The notes beneath the pieces were generated by a model. That model saw only the letters and a program-made list of their open reading frames with translations. It was not told where the DNA came from and ran no database searches. 64,000 bases of DNA from Carboxydothermus pertinax (GTDB taxonomy: Bacteria > Bacillota > Z-2901 > Carboxydothermales > Carboxydothermaceae): positions 185,551 through 249,550 of the forward strand of contig NZ_BDJK01000055.1 of assembly GCF_001950255.1 (NCBI RefSeq). Reading direction: 5' to 3'. Positions 16,050 to 24,348 of this stretch are shown piece after piece. The position numbers and the translations under genes are program-made. Numbering within the stretch: position 1 is the stretch's first letter; the number at the start of each line of letters is the position of its first letter.

Positions 16050-17768
16050 TTAGTACTTTCTTTCCACTGGTTTCCAGGTAGTAATCTTTACCGGCAGGTA
16101 TTTAAGCCGTGGCCCCTGAGGAGTATAATAAGCTAACGTGTGTTTTAACCAGTTTTCATCATCCCTGTTGGGATAATCTCTACGGGCATGACCTCCGCGG
16201 GATTCTTTTCTTTCCAAAGCTCCCAAAACAATGATCTCCGCCAGTGTCAACATGTTCTCCATTTCCAGATACGAAACTAAGTCGGTATTGTAATATTTAC
16301 TCTTATCTTCCAGTCCGCAATCCTTAAACCGCTGAATTAGCTCCCTTACCTTGTTAAGGGCTGCAGTTAACCCCTTTTCATCCCGATATACTCCAACGTT
16401 TTTATCCATGATTTCCCTTAACTCTTTTCTTATTGTATATAAGCTTTCTTTATTTGGTTTATTAAATATTTCGTTAATTCTGGCCTCTTCCCTCAAGACC
16501 ATTTCTTTCGGTAATTGCGGAAAAGCTTTTTGTTTCTTTACGTATTCATATGCTTTGCCTCCGGTTATACCTCCCCATACCAGACATTCAGCAGTAGAAT
16601 TTGTACCTAAACGGTTTGCTCCATGTAAAGAAACACAAGCAACTTCACCGGCTGCATATACCCCGGGTACCGGAGTTTGTCCATCAATGTCGACATGAAT
16701 GCCGCCCATTGAATAATGAGCTACGGGCCGGACCGGAAGAGGTTTTTCAATCGGATCAATCCCCGCAAATTTTATGGCCACTTCCCGGATTAGCGGTAAA
16801 CGTTCATTAATTTTTTCCCTCCCGAGGTGGGTTAAATCCAGTAAAACGTAATCCAAACCATCTTCCCGGGTAAATCCTCTACCCGCTTCAATTTCCTGCA
16901 TTTCCGACCGAGAAACGATGTCTCTTGGAGCGAGTTCCATCATTTTTTCAGCATATTTTCCCATGAAACGTTCTCCCAAATTATTTATCAAATAACCGCC
17001 TTCCCCACGGGCAGCTTCGGTAATTAAAATACCCGAGGGTACAAAGCCGGTGGGGTGAAACTGAACAAATTCCATATCTTTTAAAGGCAAACCTGCTCGA
17101 TATGCTAACGCCATACCGTCACCGGTAACGGTATAGGAATAAGTAGTAAAACCATAAATCCGACAAGCTCCACCGGTGGCAATTATAATAGCTTTTGATT
17201 GAAATACTAGAAACTCACCGCGCACCAAGTCTATCGCAGTAAAGCCCCGGTATTCCCCTTCTTCAATAATGAGCGAGGTCACCATTACTTCGTCATAACG
17301 ATGAATATTGGGAAAACGCTGCAAATTATCGTACATAGTATGGACTTCAAAAAAGCCCGTTTTATCCGCCGCAAAAACCGCTCGCGGAAACGAGTGACCG
17401 CCAAATGGTCTTTGGTCAATTTTTCCGTTTTCCCGGCGGGCCCAGGGAATACCCCAGTGGTCTAACTTTAAAATTTCCTGAGGAATTAATTCGACAAAAC
17501 GCCAAACAGCGTCCTGATCCGCTAAAAAATCACTTCCTTTAACCGTATCCCAGGCATGCAATTCCGGACTATCCCCTTCGTCAATCCGGAGAGCTGCACC
17601 GGTTCCGCCTTCAGCACAAACCGAATGAGGTCTTAAAAGCTGCGTCTTACTGACAAGCGCAATATCTAATTCTCCCTTGGATAAAAAAGCAGCCTCCAAC
17701 GCTGCCCTAAGTCCAGCAAGTCCGGAGCCAATAATTATCAAATCATGTTTTAGAACGTTCACATCCAT
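16050..17768 (-). CDS. sdhA: Succinate dehydrogenase/fumarate reductase flavoprotein subunit
   Basis: SdhA interconverts succinate and fumarate at a covalently bound FAD. The 572-aa protein has the dinucleotide motif GSGLAGL (14-20). His48 in RPHSVCAEGG is the expected FAD attachment residue. Catalytic segments FHPTGFVP, TEAARGEGGYL, RPVAHYSMGGI and HGANRLGTNSTAE are all present. The C-terminal domain ends in RRDYPNRDDENW and KITTWKP, as in the quinone-linked family. It follows fumB by 21 nt, so fumarase and this enzyme are co-transcribed. This is the only flavoprotein subunit in the window. Confidence 0.95.
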   Translation of the reverse strand: MDVNVLKHDLIIIGSGLAGLRAALEAAFLSKGELDIALVSKTQLLRPHSVCAEGGTGAALRIDEGDSPELHAWDTVKGSDFLADQDAVWRFVELIPQEILKLDHWGIPWARRENGKIDQRPFGGHSFPRAVFAADKTGFFEVHTMYDNLQRFPNIHRYDEVMVTSLIIEEGEYRGFTAIDLVRGEFLVFQSKAIIIATGGACRIYGFTTYSYTVTGDGMALAYRAGLPLKDMEFVQFHPTGFVPSGILITEAARGEGGYLINNLGERFMGKYAEKMMELAPRDIVSRSEMQEIEAGRGFTREDGLDYVLLDLTHLGREKINERLPLIREVAIKFAGIDPIEKPLPVRPVAHYSMGGIHVDIDGQTPVPGVYAAGEVACVSLHGANRLGTNSTAECLVWGGITGGKAYEYVKKQKAFPQLPKEMVLREEARINEIFNKPNKESLYTIRKELREIMDKNVGVYRDEKGLTAALNKVRELIQRFKDCGLEDKSKYYNTDLVSYLEMENMLTLAEIIVLGALERKESRGGHARRDYPNRDDENWLKHTLAYYTPQGPRLKYLPVKITTWKPVERKY

Positions 17769-17789
17769 CCCCCTCTTTTTTGTAAATTT

Positions 17790-18338
17790 TTATTCTTTCC
17801 GGAATTTCTCCGGACCTACCTCGTATAAATTTTGTCCCCGGGCATCAATAACCACAATTGCAGGAAAATCAACTACTTCTAAGCGGTAAATAGCTTCAGG
17901 ACCTAAATCCGGATAGGCCACCACTTCACTTTTAACGATCGTTTTTGAAAGTAACGCTCCGGCTCCCCCAATTGCCGCAAAGTATATAGCTTTATTGCGG
18001 ACAATCGCCTCTTGCACTTCCTTATTTCGGAGTCCTTTACCTATCATCCCTTTTAAGCCATAATCCAAAAGGCGCGGAGTATATTTATCCATCCGCCCAC
18101 TGGTAGTTGGCCCTGCCGAACCAATAACCCTGCCCGGCTTGGCGGGAGTTGGTCCTACATAATAAAGGATTTGTCCCTTTAAGTCTACTGGCAGTTCTTC
18201 TCCCTTTTCTAACAGTTCAAACAGCTTTTTATGAGCTGCATCTCGGCCAGTATAAATAATCCCATTAAGTAAGACTTCATCTCCAATTGTTAATTTTTCA
18301 ATAACTTCAGTGGTTAAGGGAGTAGTAATTTTAATCAT
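17790..18338 (-). CDS. fumB: Class I fumarate hydratase, beta subunit
   Basis: This is the C-terminal (beta) half of the two-subunit, iron-sulfur fumarase family (182 aa). Signatures are GRDAAHKKL, YYVGPTPAKPGRVIGSAGPTT, GKGLRN and YFAAIGGAGALLSK. The same family includes L-tartrate dehydratase TtdB, but the adjacent Sdh and malic enzyme genes favour fumarase. It starts 12 nt after the alpha subunit gene. Like other members it would supply substrate-binding residues while the cluster sits in the alpha subunit. Confidence 0.92.
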   Translation of the reverse strand: MIKITTPLTTEVIEKLTIGDEVLLNGIIYTGRDAAHKKLFELLEKGEELPVDLKGQILYYVGPTPAKPGRVIGSAGPTTSGRMDKYTPRLLDYGLKGMIGKGLRNKEVQEAIVRNKAIYFAAIGGAGALLSKTIVKSEVVAYPDLGPEAIYRLEVVDFPAIVVIDARGQNLYEVGPEKFRKE

Positions 18339-18350
18339 GATTCATCACCT

Positions 18351-19193
18351 CTATAAAATTACAGTTTCATGCCGGGCAACATGACAGTTTAAATTTACTG
18401 CCACGGGTAAACTTGCAATATGAGTAGGGTATGTTTCAATATGCACCGCCAATGCTGTGATCCTTCCCCCTAGTCCCTGGGGCCCAATTCCCAGTTTATT
18501 AATCTTTTCCAAAAGCTCGGCTTCAAGGGATTGATAGAGGGGATCAGGGTTCTTACTTCCAACTTCTCTTAATAACGCTTTTTTTGCTAAGAGGGCAGCT
18601 TTTTCAAAAGTACCGCCAATTCCTACTCCTACAATTACTGGAGGACATGGATTAGAACCCGCTTGACGAACCGTATCAATAACAAATTGCTTTACGCCTT
18701 CTACTCCATCGGCTGGCTTTAACATTTTGAGCTGGCTCATATTTTCACTGCCGCCACCTTTAGGAGCTACCGTTATTTTTACTTTATCACCTGGAACAAT
18801 ATCAATATGCACTACCGCAGGAGTATTATCCCCGGTATTTACTCTATTCAGAGGATCTTTTACTATCGACTTTCGCAAGTACCCCTCAGTATAACCTGCT
18901 CTTACCCCATTATTGATCGCATCATATAAATTCCCACCAACTAAGTGTACCTCCTGTCCAATCTCCAAAAAGATTACCGCTGTACCTGTATCCTGACAAA
19001 TTGGCAATTCTTCATTAGCGGCAATTTGGGCATTTTCTATTACTCTTTGCAATATTTTTTTACCGACCTCACTTTCTTCCGATTTTTCTGCTTGCTGCAA
19101 AGCCCCAAAAACATCCGGGCTTAATTTTTGGTTTGCATTAACTACCATCGATTTAACGGCGCTTTCTATTTGTTTAACATCTAAAATTCTCAC
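18351..19193 (-). CDS. fumA: Class I fumarate hydratase, alpha subunit
   Basis: This is the iron-sulfur half of fumarase (280 aa), hydrating fumarate to malate. Three cysteines expected to bind the oxygen-sensitive [4Fe-4S] cluster are Cys66 (PICQDTGTA), Cys183 (SNPCPPVIVG) and Cys270 (NLNCHVARHE). PKGGGSENMSQL is also conserved. A GAGGAGGG ribosome site precedes the ATG. It is the first gene of the fumA-fumB-sdhACDB-mae operon, with a near-consensus sigma-54 promoter about 30 nt upstream. An activator gene of the matching class lies directly beyond that. Confidence 0.93.
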   Translation of the reverse strand: MRILDVKQIESAVKSMVVNANQKLSPDVFGALQQAEKSEESEVGKKILQRVIENAQIAANEELPICQDTGTAVIFLEIGQEVHLVGGNLYDAINNGVRAGYTEGYLRKSIVKDPLNRVNTGDNTPAVVHIDIVPGDKVKITVAPKGGGSENMSQLKMLKPADGVEGVKQFVIDTVRQAGSNPCPPVIVGVGIGGTFEKAALLAKKALLREVGSKNPDPLYQSLEAELLEKINKLGIGPQGLGGRITALAVHIETYPTHIASLPVAVNLNCHVARHETVIL

Positions 19194-19220
19194 TTTTATC
19201 CCTCCTCAAGGGGCTTTTTA

Positions 19221-19236
19221 AGCAATTTTAATGCCA
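19221..19236 (-). promoter_or_regulatory. Sigma-54 promoter of the fum-sdh-mae operon
   Basis: The minus strand reads TTGGCATTAAAATTGCTT. It matches the -24 box TGGCA and the -12 box TTGCT, with the invariant GG and GC exactly 10 nt apart. Transcription would start near 19209, just before the fumA ribosome site. The upstream neighbour encodes a sigma-54 activator. Confidence 0.82.
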
Positions 19237-19281
19237 ATATATTGAAAGTTCTTGAAAAACAAATATATTTCTATTTTCTAG

Positions 19282-19309
19282 AATTTATAATTAAATTTAT
19301 AATTTATAG
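19282..19309 (-). promoter_or_regulatory. Candidate activator-binding repeats upstream of the sigma-54 promoter
   Basis: The unit AATTTATAA or AATTTATAG occurs three times (19282, 19294, 19301) about 50-70 bp upstream of the -24 box, overlapping the end of the activator gene. The position suits an upstream activating sequence, but the site is very AT-rich and may be chance. Confidence 0.35.
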
Positions 19310-20818
19310 ATTATATCTTTTTATTTTATTGTAGAGACTTGCAATAGAAATACCTAATTTTTCCGCAATTAATCTTTTAGCTGCCAGGGACCGGCCATAT
19401 TTCTCTAAAGCTAAACTTATTACTTCTTTTTCTATTTCAGCTAAGTTTTTAATCGGGTAAGCTTTGCCTGAATCTACTTGTTCACTTACCTCTTGAAAGT
19501 AACCATAAAAGTGATGCTCATCTAAATATTGATCGTCTGCTAAAATAATAGTACGTTCTAAAAGGTTCTCTAATTCCCGAATATTTCCTGGCCAGGGGTA
19601 ATTAAGAAATAGTTCCTGTGCTTTTGGTGTTAATCCTTTCACCCTTTTACCTAAACGTCGATTTAACTTGTTTATAATGTTGTTAGCAATCAATAAAATA
19701 TCTTCTTTCGCCCTTAGTCTTAAAGGCGGTAATTCAATATCGATTACTTTAAGACGAAAATATAAGTCTTCCCTAAATTTACCTTCTTTTACCATTGCCT
19801 TTAAGTCACGGTTAGTTGCGGCAATTACCCGCACATCGGTGGTAATGGTTTCAACACCACCGACCCTTTCAAACTGTTTATCCTCCAGCACTCGTAAGAG
19901 TTTTGCTTGCAATAATAAATCCATATCACCAATTTCATCTAAAAATATTGTACCCTGATTTGCTAATTCAAATTTACCCATTTTGGTTTTAATAGCTCCA
20001 GTAAAAGCACCTCGCTCATAACCAAATAATTCACTTTCTAATAAATTTTCTGGAATTGCCGCACAATTAATTTTTATAAACGGCTTGGAAGCTCTTTTAC
20101 TTTCCATGTGAATTGCCTGGGCAAAAAGCTCTTTTCCAGTTCCACTTTCACCTAAAAGCAAAACAGTTGCATCGCTTTTGGCAGCTTTCTTGGCAATTTT
20201 TTTTGCATATAAAAGTTTTTCATCGGTACCTATGATATCGTTAAAAGTATAGCGACACCCAGATAATTCGGAAAGCTTTTGCGTAAAGCTTTCTAACATT
20301 TCCTGGGTTCTGCTTAGTTGCTCGCTAATTTTCAAGATATCCGTAACCGCTTGAAAGACAACAGCTCCTCCCGCTAACAGGCCATCAATAATAATTGGCA
20401 CTGCATTGGATACAACTTCGGCCATACTACCACCAACTAAAGTTCTATAGCCTATAACCGGCCGTTTTGTGCTTATCGCCTGGGCTAAGGCTCCCTTTGG
20501 CGATACCTCAAAAATGTTTTTGCCAATTCTTTCATCTTTTTCTATCCCAGTGATTCTGGTAAAAGCTTGATTTACATATTTTATTTCCCCCTTTTCGTCG
20601 GCAATTTCAATTCCTTCTTGGAGGGAATCTAAGATTTTTAATAGCTCTTCTCGCATTTTCTGGGCTATAATCAGGTTTTCAATTTGTCTTATGCCCTTTT
20701 TATCGGTAACAAAATACTCAAAACTATTTAAAATTGTCTGACCTAAATCTTGAATTTGTCGAACCTTGGTTTTGGTTAAAAAAGACGGTATTTCTTCCCC
20801 AAAAAATAGTACTTCCAC
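19304..20818 (-). CDS. PAS-containing sigma-54-dependent activator, probable regulator of fum-sdh-mae
   Basis: The protein (504 aa) has an N-terminal stretch, a PAS domain at about 59-165, then the AAA+ domain. That domain has Walker A GESGTGKE (223-230), the sigma-54 contact loop GAFTGA (270-275) and DEIGD (294-298). The C-terminal Fis-type HTH reads [20 protein letters not shown]. There is no receiver domain, so it responds to a ligand or partner and not to phosphorylation. The start is GTG with AAGGTGG upstream. It stops 110 nt before fumA, facing the same way, with the sigma-54 promoter in between. Control of the downstream operon is therefore likely. The signal may be a dicarboxylate or redox state, which is not shown. 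Confidence 0.92.
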   Translation of the reverse strand: MEVLFFGEEIPSFLTKTKVRQIQDLGQTILNSFEYFVTDKKGIRQIENLIIAQKMREELLKILDSLQEGIEIADEKGEIKYVNQAFTRITGIEKDERIGKNIFEVSPKGALAQAISTKRPVIGYRTLVGGSMAEVVSNAVPIIIDGLLAGGAVVFQAVTDILKISEQLSRTQEMLESFTQKLSELSGCRYTFNDIIGTDEKLLYAKKIAKKAAKSDATVLLLGESGTGKELFAQAIHMESKRASKPFIKINCAAIPENLLESELFGYERGAFTGAIKTKMGKFELANQGTIFLDEIGDMDLLLQAKLLRVLEDKQFERVGGVETITTDVRVIAATNRDLKAMVKEGKFREDLYFRLKVIDIELPPLRLRAKEDILLIANNIINKLNRRLGKRVKGLTPKAQELFLNYPWPGNIRELENLLERTIILADDQYLDEHHFYGYFQEVSEQVDSGKAYPIKNLAEIEKEVISLALEKYGRSLAAKRLIAEKLGISIASLYNKIKRYNL

Positions 20819-20891
20819 CTGCCAACCACCTTACTTTTAAAATTTTTAAAGATAATTCTATAAGTTACAAGTGTTTTCCTGCAAAAATATT

Positions 20892-20905
20892 CGAACTTAT
20901 GTTTC
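20892..20905. promoter_or_regulatory. LexA operator (SOS box)
   Basis: CGAACTTATGTTTC fits the Gram-positive SOS consensus CGAAC-N4-GTTYC in every fixed position. It overlaps the -35 region of lexA and lies in the divergent gap shared with the sigma-54 activator gene. Confidence 0.88.
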
Positions 20906-20930
20906 CAAATTATAAAAACAATATTATAAT
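20902..20930 (+). promoter_or_regulatory. lexA promoter
   Basis: TTTCCA (20902-20907) and TATAAT (20925-20930) are separated by 17 bp, 33 nt before the start codon. The SOS box covers the -35, so LexA would repress its own gene. Confidence 0.7.
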
Positions 20931-20962
20931 AAATTTAAAAGCAAAGTTTCGAGGTGATTTGG

Positions 20963-21574
20963 TTGAAAAATTCCGTTCTTTCCCATCAGGAGAAAAAAAT
21001 TTTAACGTTTATAAAGCAATACATAAGTGATAAAGGTTATCCCCCAACAATTAGGGAAATTTGCCAGGGAGTTGGATTAAGCTCGCCCTCCACGGTTCAC
21101 CATCATCTAAGAAATTTAGAAGCAAAAGGAATCTTACAGCGAAATCCTACAAAACCCAGAGCCTTAGAAATATTAGATTATAACATTGAAGAAGTAAGAG
21201 CGGTACCCCTTTTAGGGAATGTAGCTGCTGGCCATCCAGTTTTAGCAGTAGAAAATCCCGACGAAGTTTTCCAGTTACCAAAAGCTCTTTTTCCAGAAGG
21301 GGATTTATTTGCTCTGCGAATTAAAGGCGATAGTATGATTGAGGCAGGCATTTTGCCGGGAGATATAATTATCGTTAAAAAACAAGAAACTGCCGAAAAT
21401 GGGGATATCATTGTGGCTTATCTTGAAGGGGAAGTAACCGTAAAGAAATTTTGGAAGGATTTACACCAGGGCTCGATTAAACTTATTCCTGCCAATTCCA
21501 AGTATGAACCGATAATAGTAGATCGTGAAGCCAAAATTTTAGGAAAAGTAATAGGTCTTTTTAGAAAATACTAG
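20963..21574 (+). CDS. lexA: LexA repressor
   Basis: LexA represses SOS genes and cleaves itself when RecA is activated. From the TTG at 20963 the protein has 203 aa. The winged HTH lies at about 1-68 (YPPTIREI, SSPSTVHHHLRNLE). The cleavage bond is Ala89-Gly90 in GNVAAGHP, with the catalytic Ser124 (GDSMIEAG) and Lys161 (GEVTVKKF). An upstream GTG at 20954 is part of the ribosome site GAGGTGA, which sits 5 nt before the TTG, so TTG is preferred. A matching SOS box lies upstream. Confidence 0.95.
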   Translation: MKNSVLSHQEKKILTFIKQYISDKGYPPTIREICQGVGLSSPSTVHHHLRNLEAKGILQRNPTKPRALEILDYNIEEVRAVPLLGNVAAGHPVLAVENPDEVFQLPKALFPEGDLFALRIKGDSMIEAGILPGDIIIVKKQETAENGDIIVAYLEGEVTVKKFWKDLHQGSIKLIPANSKYEPIIVDREAKILGKVIGLFRKY

Positions 21575-21602
21575 AATAAGCCAGCGCTTTCGCTGGCTTA
21601 TT
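21575..21602. terminator. Bidirectional terminator between lexA and the ccm operon
   Basis: A perfect 12-bp stem (AATAAGCCAGCG with CGCTGGCTTATT, loop CTTT) starts at the lexA stop and contains the stop codon of the converging gene. It serves both strands. Confidence 0.85.
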
Positions 21603-22107
21603 TCCATATTTCAAGAGCTTTTGCCAAAAGCTCCTGGTGCTGTTCCGGTGGCAACTCTAACCAGAATACCTTATCTTTGCTTTGATAATAATAGTGCACT
21701 TTTCCCATACCGTAAGTTTTATAAATTTTTATTCCTTGCTGTTTAAAACTCTCCGGATAGCTGAAGGGACTTTTGCCAATACTAGCCTTTATTTTCCGGT
21801 CCATCAATTCGCACAAATACACCGCATCAGAAACAGTATAAGCTTGAGAAATCCAAATCCGGGCGTCTTCTGCGAAATTCCTATATGTTATGACTTCCGC
21901 AGCTTTAATGTCAATTATTTTTCCGTGTAAGTCATTAACAGCAGCAATAGCCGCATCCCCCTTCACATCTTCTACCCGATACATCTCTGCAAAGATTTCA
22001 GGAGCCAGGTTAAGTTTTTCTGCCTTATTCTCATGAAAATTTATGGCTCCAAATGCCCCCAAGACTAACCCCCAAAACAAGAAAAAAACCAGAAGAGCCC
22101 GTTTCAT
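21598..22107 (-). CDS. Hypothetical exported or membrane-anchored protein, last gene of the ccm operon
   Basis: I do not recognise this 169-aa protein. It has an N-terminal hydrophobic segment (residues about 4-24) consistent with a signal peptide or anchor. A mostly polar domain follows with IWISQAYTVSDAVYLCELMDRK and YGMGKVHYYYQ. There are no paired cysteines and no haem motif. It starts only 3 nt after the ccmD stop, with AAAGGAG inside ccmD, so it is made with the Ccm proteins. A role outside the membrane in cytochrome c maturation, or as a substrate of the system, is inference from position. Confidence 0.75.
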   Translation of the reverse strand: MKRALLVFFLFWGLVLGAFGAINFHENKAEKLNLAPEIFAEMYRVEDVKGDAAIAAVNDLHGKIIDIKAAEVITYRNFAEDARIWISQAYTVSDAVYLCELMDRKIKASIGKSPFSYPESFKQQGIKIYKTYGMGKVHYYYQSKDKVFWLELPPEQHQELLAKALEIWK

Positions 22108-22110
22108 AGT

Positions 22111-22254
22111 TTAACTCCTTTTATTTAAAACATCTTTAATTAAGGTTAATTCTTTATTAATTTGTTTTTGCCTCTGTCCAAGGACTAAAGTATAAAGAAA
22201 GATTAACGTCCAAATTACAAAATAAGCCAAGGCAAGAGCAGTCAGTTTATCCAT
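22111..22254 (-). CDS. ccmD: CcmD-like small membrane protein
   Basis: This short frame encodes 47 aa with one membrane helix (about 5-26, LALAYFVIWTLIFLYTLVLG) followed by a basic, helical cytoplasmic tail (QRQKQINKELTLIKDVL). Size, topology and position right after ccmC match CcmD, which helps release haem-loaded CcmE from CcmABC. AGGAGG lies 5-7 nt before its ATG. It is 11 nt after ccmC and 3 nt before the next gene. CcmD sequences are poorly conserved, so the call rests mainly on size and context. Confidence 0.82.
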   Translation of the reverse strand: MDKLTALALAYFVIWTLIFLYTLVLGQRQKQINKELTLIKDVLNKRS

Positions 22255-22265
22255 TTTTCAACCTC

Positions 22266-22961
22266 CTAACCATAAATTTTTTCGTTAACCGCATCTTTTA
22301 AGCGGTTTAATTCCCTGCGGGCTAAATTAATCCTAGTACTCTTTAGTAAAAAATAAGCGTATAAAAAGGTAAAAGCAATAAGGCTGGCAAAAAATGCAGG
22401 CTTCATCGATGGGTCTAAACCACCACTGGGATTATTAAAAATAATTGGGTGAAAAGTCTTTTGCCACCAGCGACCAGCAGCAAAAACCAGCGGTACATCA
22501 AGAAAACCGATAATACCAAAGATTGCAGCAAAGCGAGCAGTCTTTTCTTCTTCACCAGCAGCAAGCCTTAAGACCACATATGCTAAATAAATAAACCACA
22601 TAATTATCGCCGTCGTTAATTTTGGGTCCCACGTCCACCACGCATTCCAAACAGTTCTTGCCCAAATAGGACCCGTGGTAATGACAATAGTGGTAAATAC
22701 TACCCCAATCTCTGCTGAGGCTAAACTCACCGCATCCCAGTAGTAATCTCTCTTTAAAAGAAACATAATACTACCAATAAAGACAACAAAAAAGGCTAAA
22801 AAGGCTACCCAGGCTGAAGGTACATGAAAGTAAAAGATTTTTTGGACAATCCCCATTATTTTTTCTTCCGGTGCCACCAGAAATACTAAATAAAGGGCTA
22901 CCGCAATGCTTAAATAGGCTATTCCTCCCAATACGAACTCCCACCAGTTGTTTTTTCCCAT
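22266..22961 (-). CDS. ccmC: Cytochrome c maturation protein CcmC
   Basis: CcmC is the haem-handling membrane protein that loads haem onto the chaperone CcmE. The 231-aa protein has six predicted helices and the tryptophan-rich haem-binding loop WNAWWTWDPKLTT. Histidines flanking it are in IFYFHVPSAW and TFHPIIF. It lies 2 nt after ccmB and 11 nt before ccmD. Length and motifs are typical, so function is well supported. Confidence 0.95.
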   Translation of the reverse strand: MGKNNWWEFVLGGIAYLSIAVALYLVFLVAPEEKIMGIVQKIFYFHVPSAWVAFLAFFVVFIGSIMFLLKRDYYWDAVSLASAEIGVVFTTIVITTGPIWARTVWNAWWTWDPKLTTAIIMWFIYLAYVVLRLAAGEEEKTARFAAIFGIIGFLDVPLVFAAGRWWQKTFHPIIFNNPSGGLDPSMKPAFFASLIAFTFLYAYFLLKSTRINLARRELNRLKDAVNEKIYG

Positions 22962-22963
22962 CC

Positions 22964-23641
22964 CTACACCTCCAGTAAAATTTCAAACAGCATAAACGGA
23001 ACAACAATAAAGAGTAGGTCGTAAACTCCTAATATTTTTAACCAAATACTCCACTCCGTAAAAGGAAGATTTAAAAAAATACCTTTAGTTGCGGCTACAC
23101 TGCCCAAAACTACCGGTATCAGCACCGGAAAGAGCAAAACAGGAAGCAAAATATCGCTGGCCCTGGTATTTACCGAAAGCGCTGCCAAAAATGTCCCAAT
23201 AGCTACAAATCCTAAACTACCTAAAAACAATATTAGAACGAAAAAACCTAAGCTTTTCGGTATGGAAATATTTAAAAAGATAAAAAATAATGGCAAAGTC
23301 AAGATTTCGATAAGTATTAAAAAGATAAAATTGCTCAACATCTTTCCCAAGAAAATTACACTGCGATCAACAGGTGCTAACATTAAACCCAACAAACAGT
23401 CTTGATGCTTTTCGATAAAGAAAGAGCGGTTTAAGCCTAGTAATCCCGAAAAAAAGAAGGTAATCCATATCATTCCAGGAAATATATCTTGAACTATTTG
23501 CTTTTTTACATCAAAAGCAAAGTTAAAAATCACTAAAACAATTAATGCGAATACTAGCATTACACTTAGCATTTCTTTCGACTGAAATTCAGCTTTTAAA
23601 TCCTTTTCTACGATGGCAAAAGCTTTTTTTAAGAAAGTCAT
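22964..23641 (-). CDS. ccmB: Cytochrome c maturation protein CcmB
   Basis: This is the membrane permease subunit of the CcmAB ABC complex (225 aa, six helices). FSGLLGLNRSFFIEKHQDCLLGLMLAPVDR is the conserved cytoplasmic loop of the family; only its position near residues 65-95 and its charged core are used here. Its start overlaps the ccmA stop by 4 nt (ATGA). CcmAB uses ATP to release holo-CcmE rather than to export haem, according to work in E. coli. Confidence 0.93.
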   Translation of the reverse strand: MTFLKKAFAIVEKDLKAEFQSKEMLSVMLVFALIVLVIFNFAFDVKKQIVQDIFPGMIWITFFFSGLLGLNRSFFIEKHQDCLLGLMLAPVDRSVIFLGKMLSNFIFLILIEILTLPLFFIFLNISIPKSLGFFVLILFLGSLGFVAIGTFLAALSVNTRASDILLPVLLFPVLIPVVLGSVAATKGIFLNLPFTEWSIWLKILGVYDLLFIVVPFMLFEILLEV

Positions 23642-24339
23642 GAAAAAACCCCAACCTTTTTAAGGTATATTTCTTTTAATGTGTCTAAAACATAAGTATT
23701 AGGTTCATCGAAAACCAACTGTCCCCGATTTAAAATAAAAATGCGGTCACTTAAGGTCACCCCTTCTTCAAAGTTATGAGTTATCATTAATACCGTACGT
23801 TTTTCCGTTTTCAAAGTCTTTAAAACTTTATTTAAAATTTCTATTGCCTGTTGGTCAAGTCCGGTATATGGTTCGTCAAGAAGTACAATTTCGGGATTAG
23901 TTAACAAACAACGGGCTATTGCTAAACGCTGCAGCATTCCCCGAGAAAAGGTTTTTACAGGTTGGTAGTAACTAAGTTCTAACCCCACCTGCTGAATAAC
24001 TTCTTTTACGGCCCTTTCAGCATTTTTTAACCCATACATTTTTGCATAAAATAGTAAATTATCCCGGGCAGAAAGAGAATCATAAAGAAAAGAATTGTGA
24101 GAAATTACCCCCAGTTTAGCCCTAAGAGCTATTCCACTTTCATTTACAGTAACTCCATTTATCTTCAGGGTACCAGAAGTTGGTTTCATTAAAAGAGCAA
24201 GAATTTTAAACAAAGTGCTTTTTCCAGCACCATTTGGTCCAAGCACTGTAACAAATTGTCCTGAAGAAATATTAAAGCTAATATTTTTTAAAATTATTTT
24301 ATCGCCTATTTTTTTAGTGATATCTTTCATTTCAATCAT
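23638..24339 (-). CDS. ccmA: Cytochrome c maturation ATPase CcmA
   Basis: This ABC ATPase (233 aa) powers the CcmABCD complex. Walker A is GPNGAGKST (34-42), the signature is FSRGMLQRLAIAR and Walker B is IVLLDEPYTGLD. The ATG at 24339 is chosen because AGGTG lies 6 nt before it; a GTG three codons upstream is part of that ribosome site. The gene follows the 324-aa accessory membrane protein by 9 nt and overlaps ccmB by 4 nt. Confidence 0.93.
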   Translation of the reverse strand: MIEMKDITKKIGDKIILKNISFNISSGQFVTVLGPNGAGKSTLFKILALLMKPTSGTLKINGVTVNESGIALRAKLGVISHNSFLYDSLSARDNLLFYAKMYGLKNAERAVKEVIQQVGLELSYYQPVKTFSRGMLQRLAIARCLLTNPEIVLLDEPYTGLDQQAIEILNKVLKTLKTEKRTVLMITHNFEEGVTLSDRIFILNRGQLVFDEPNTYVLDTLKEIYLKKVGVFS

Positions 24340-24348
24340 ATTGAACAC

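Noticed and set aside
17790-19193. L-tartrate dehydratase TtdAB instead of fumarase
   Set aside because: Sequence family fits both, but the operon with Sdh and malic enzyme makes fumarase far more likely.
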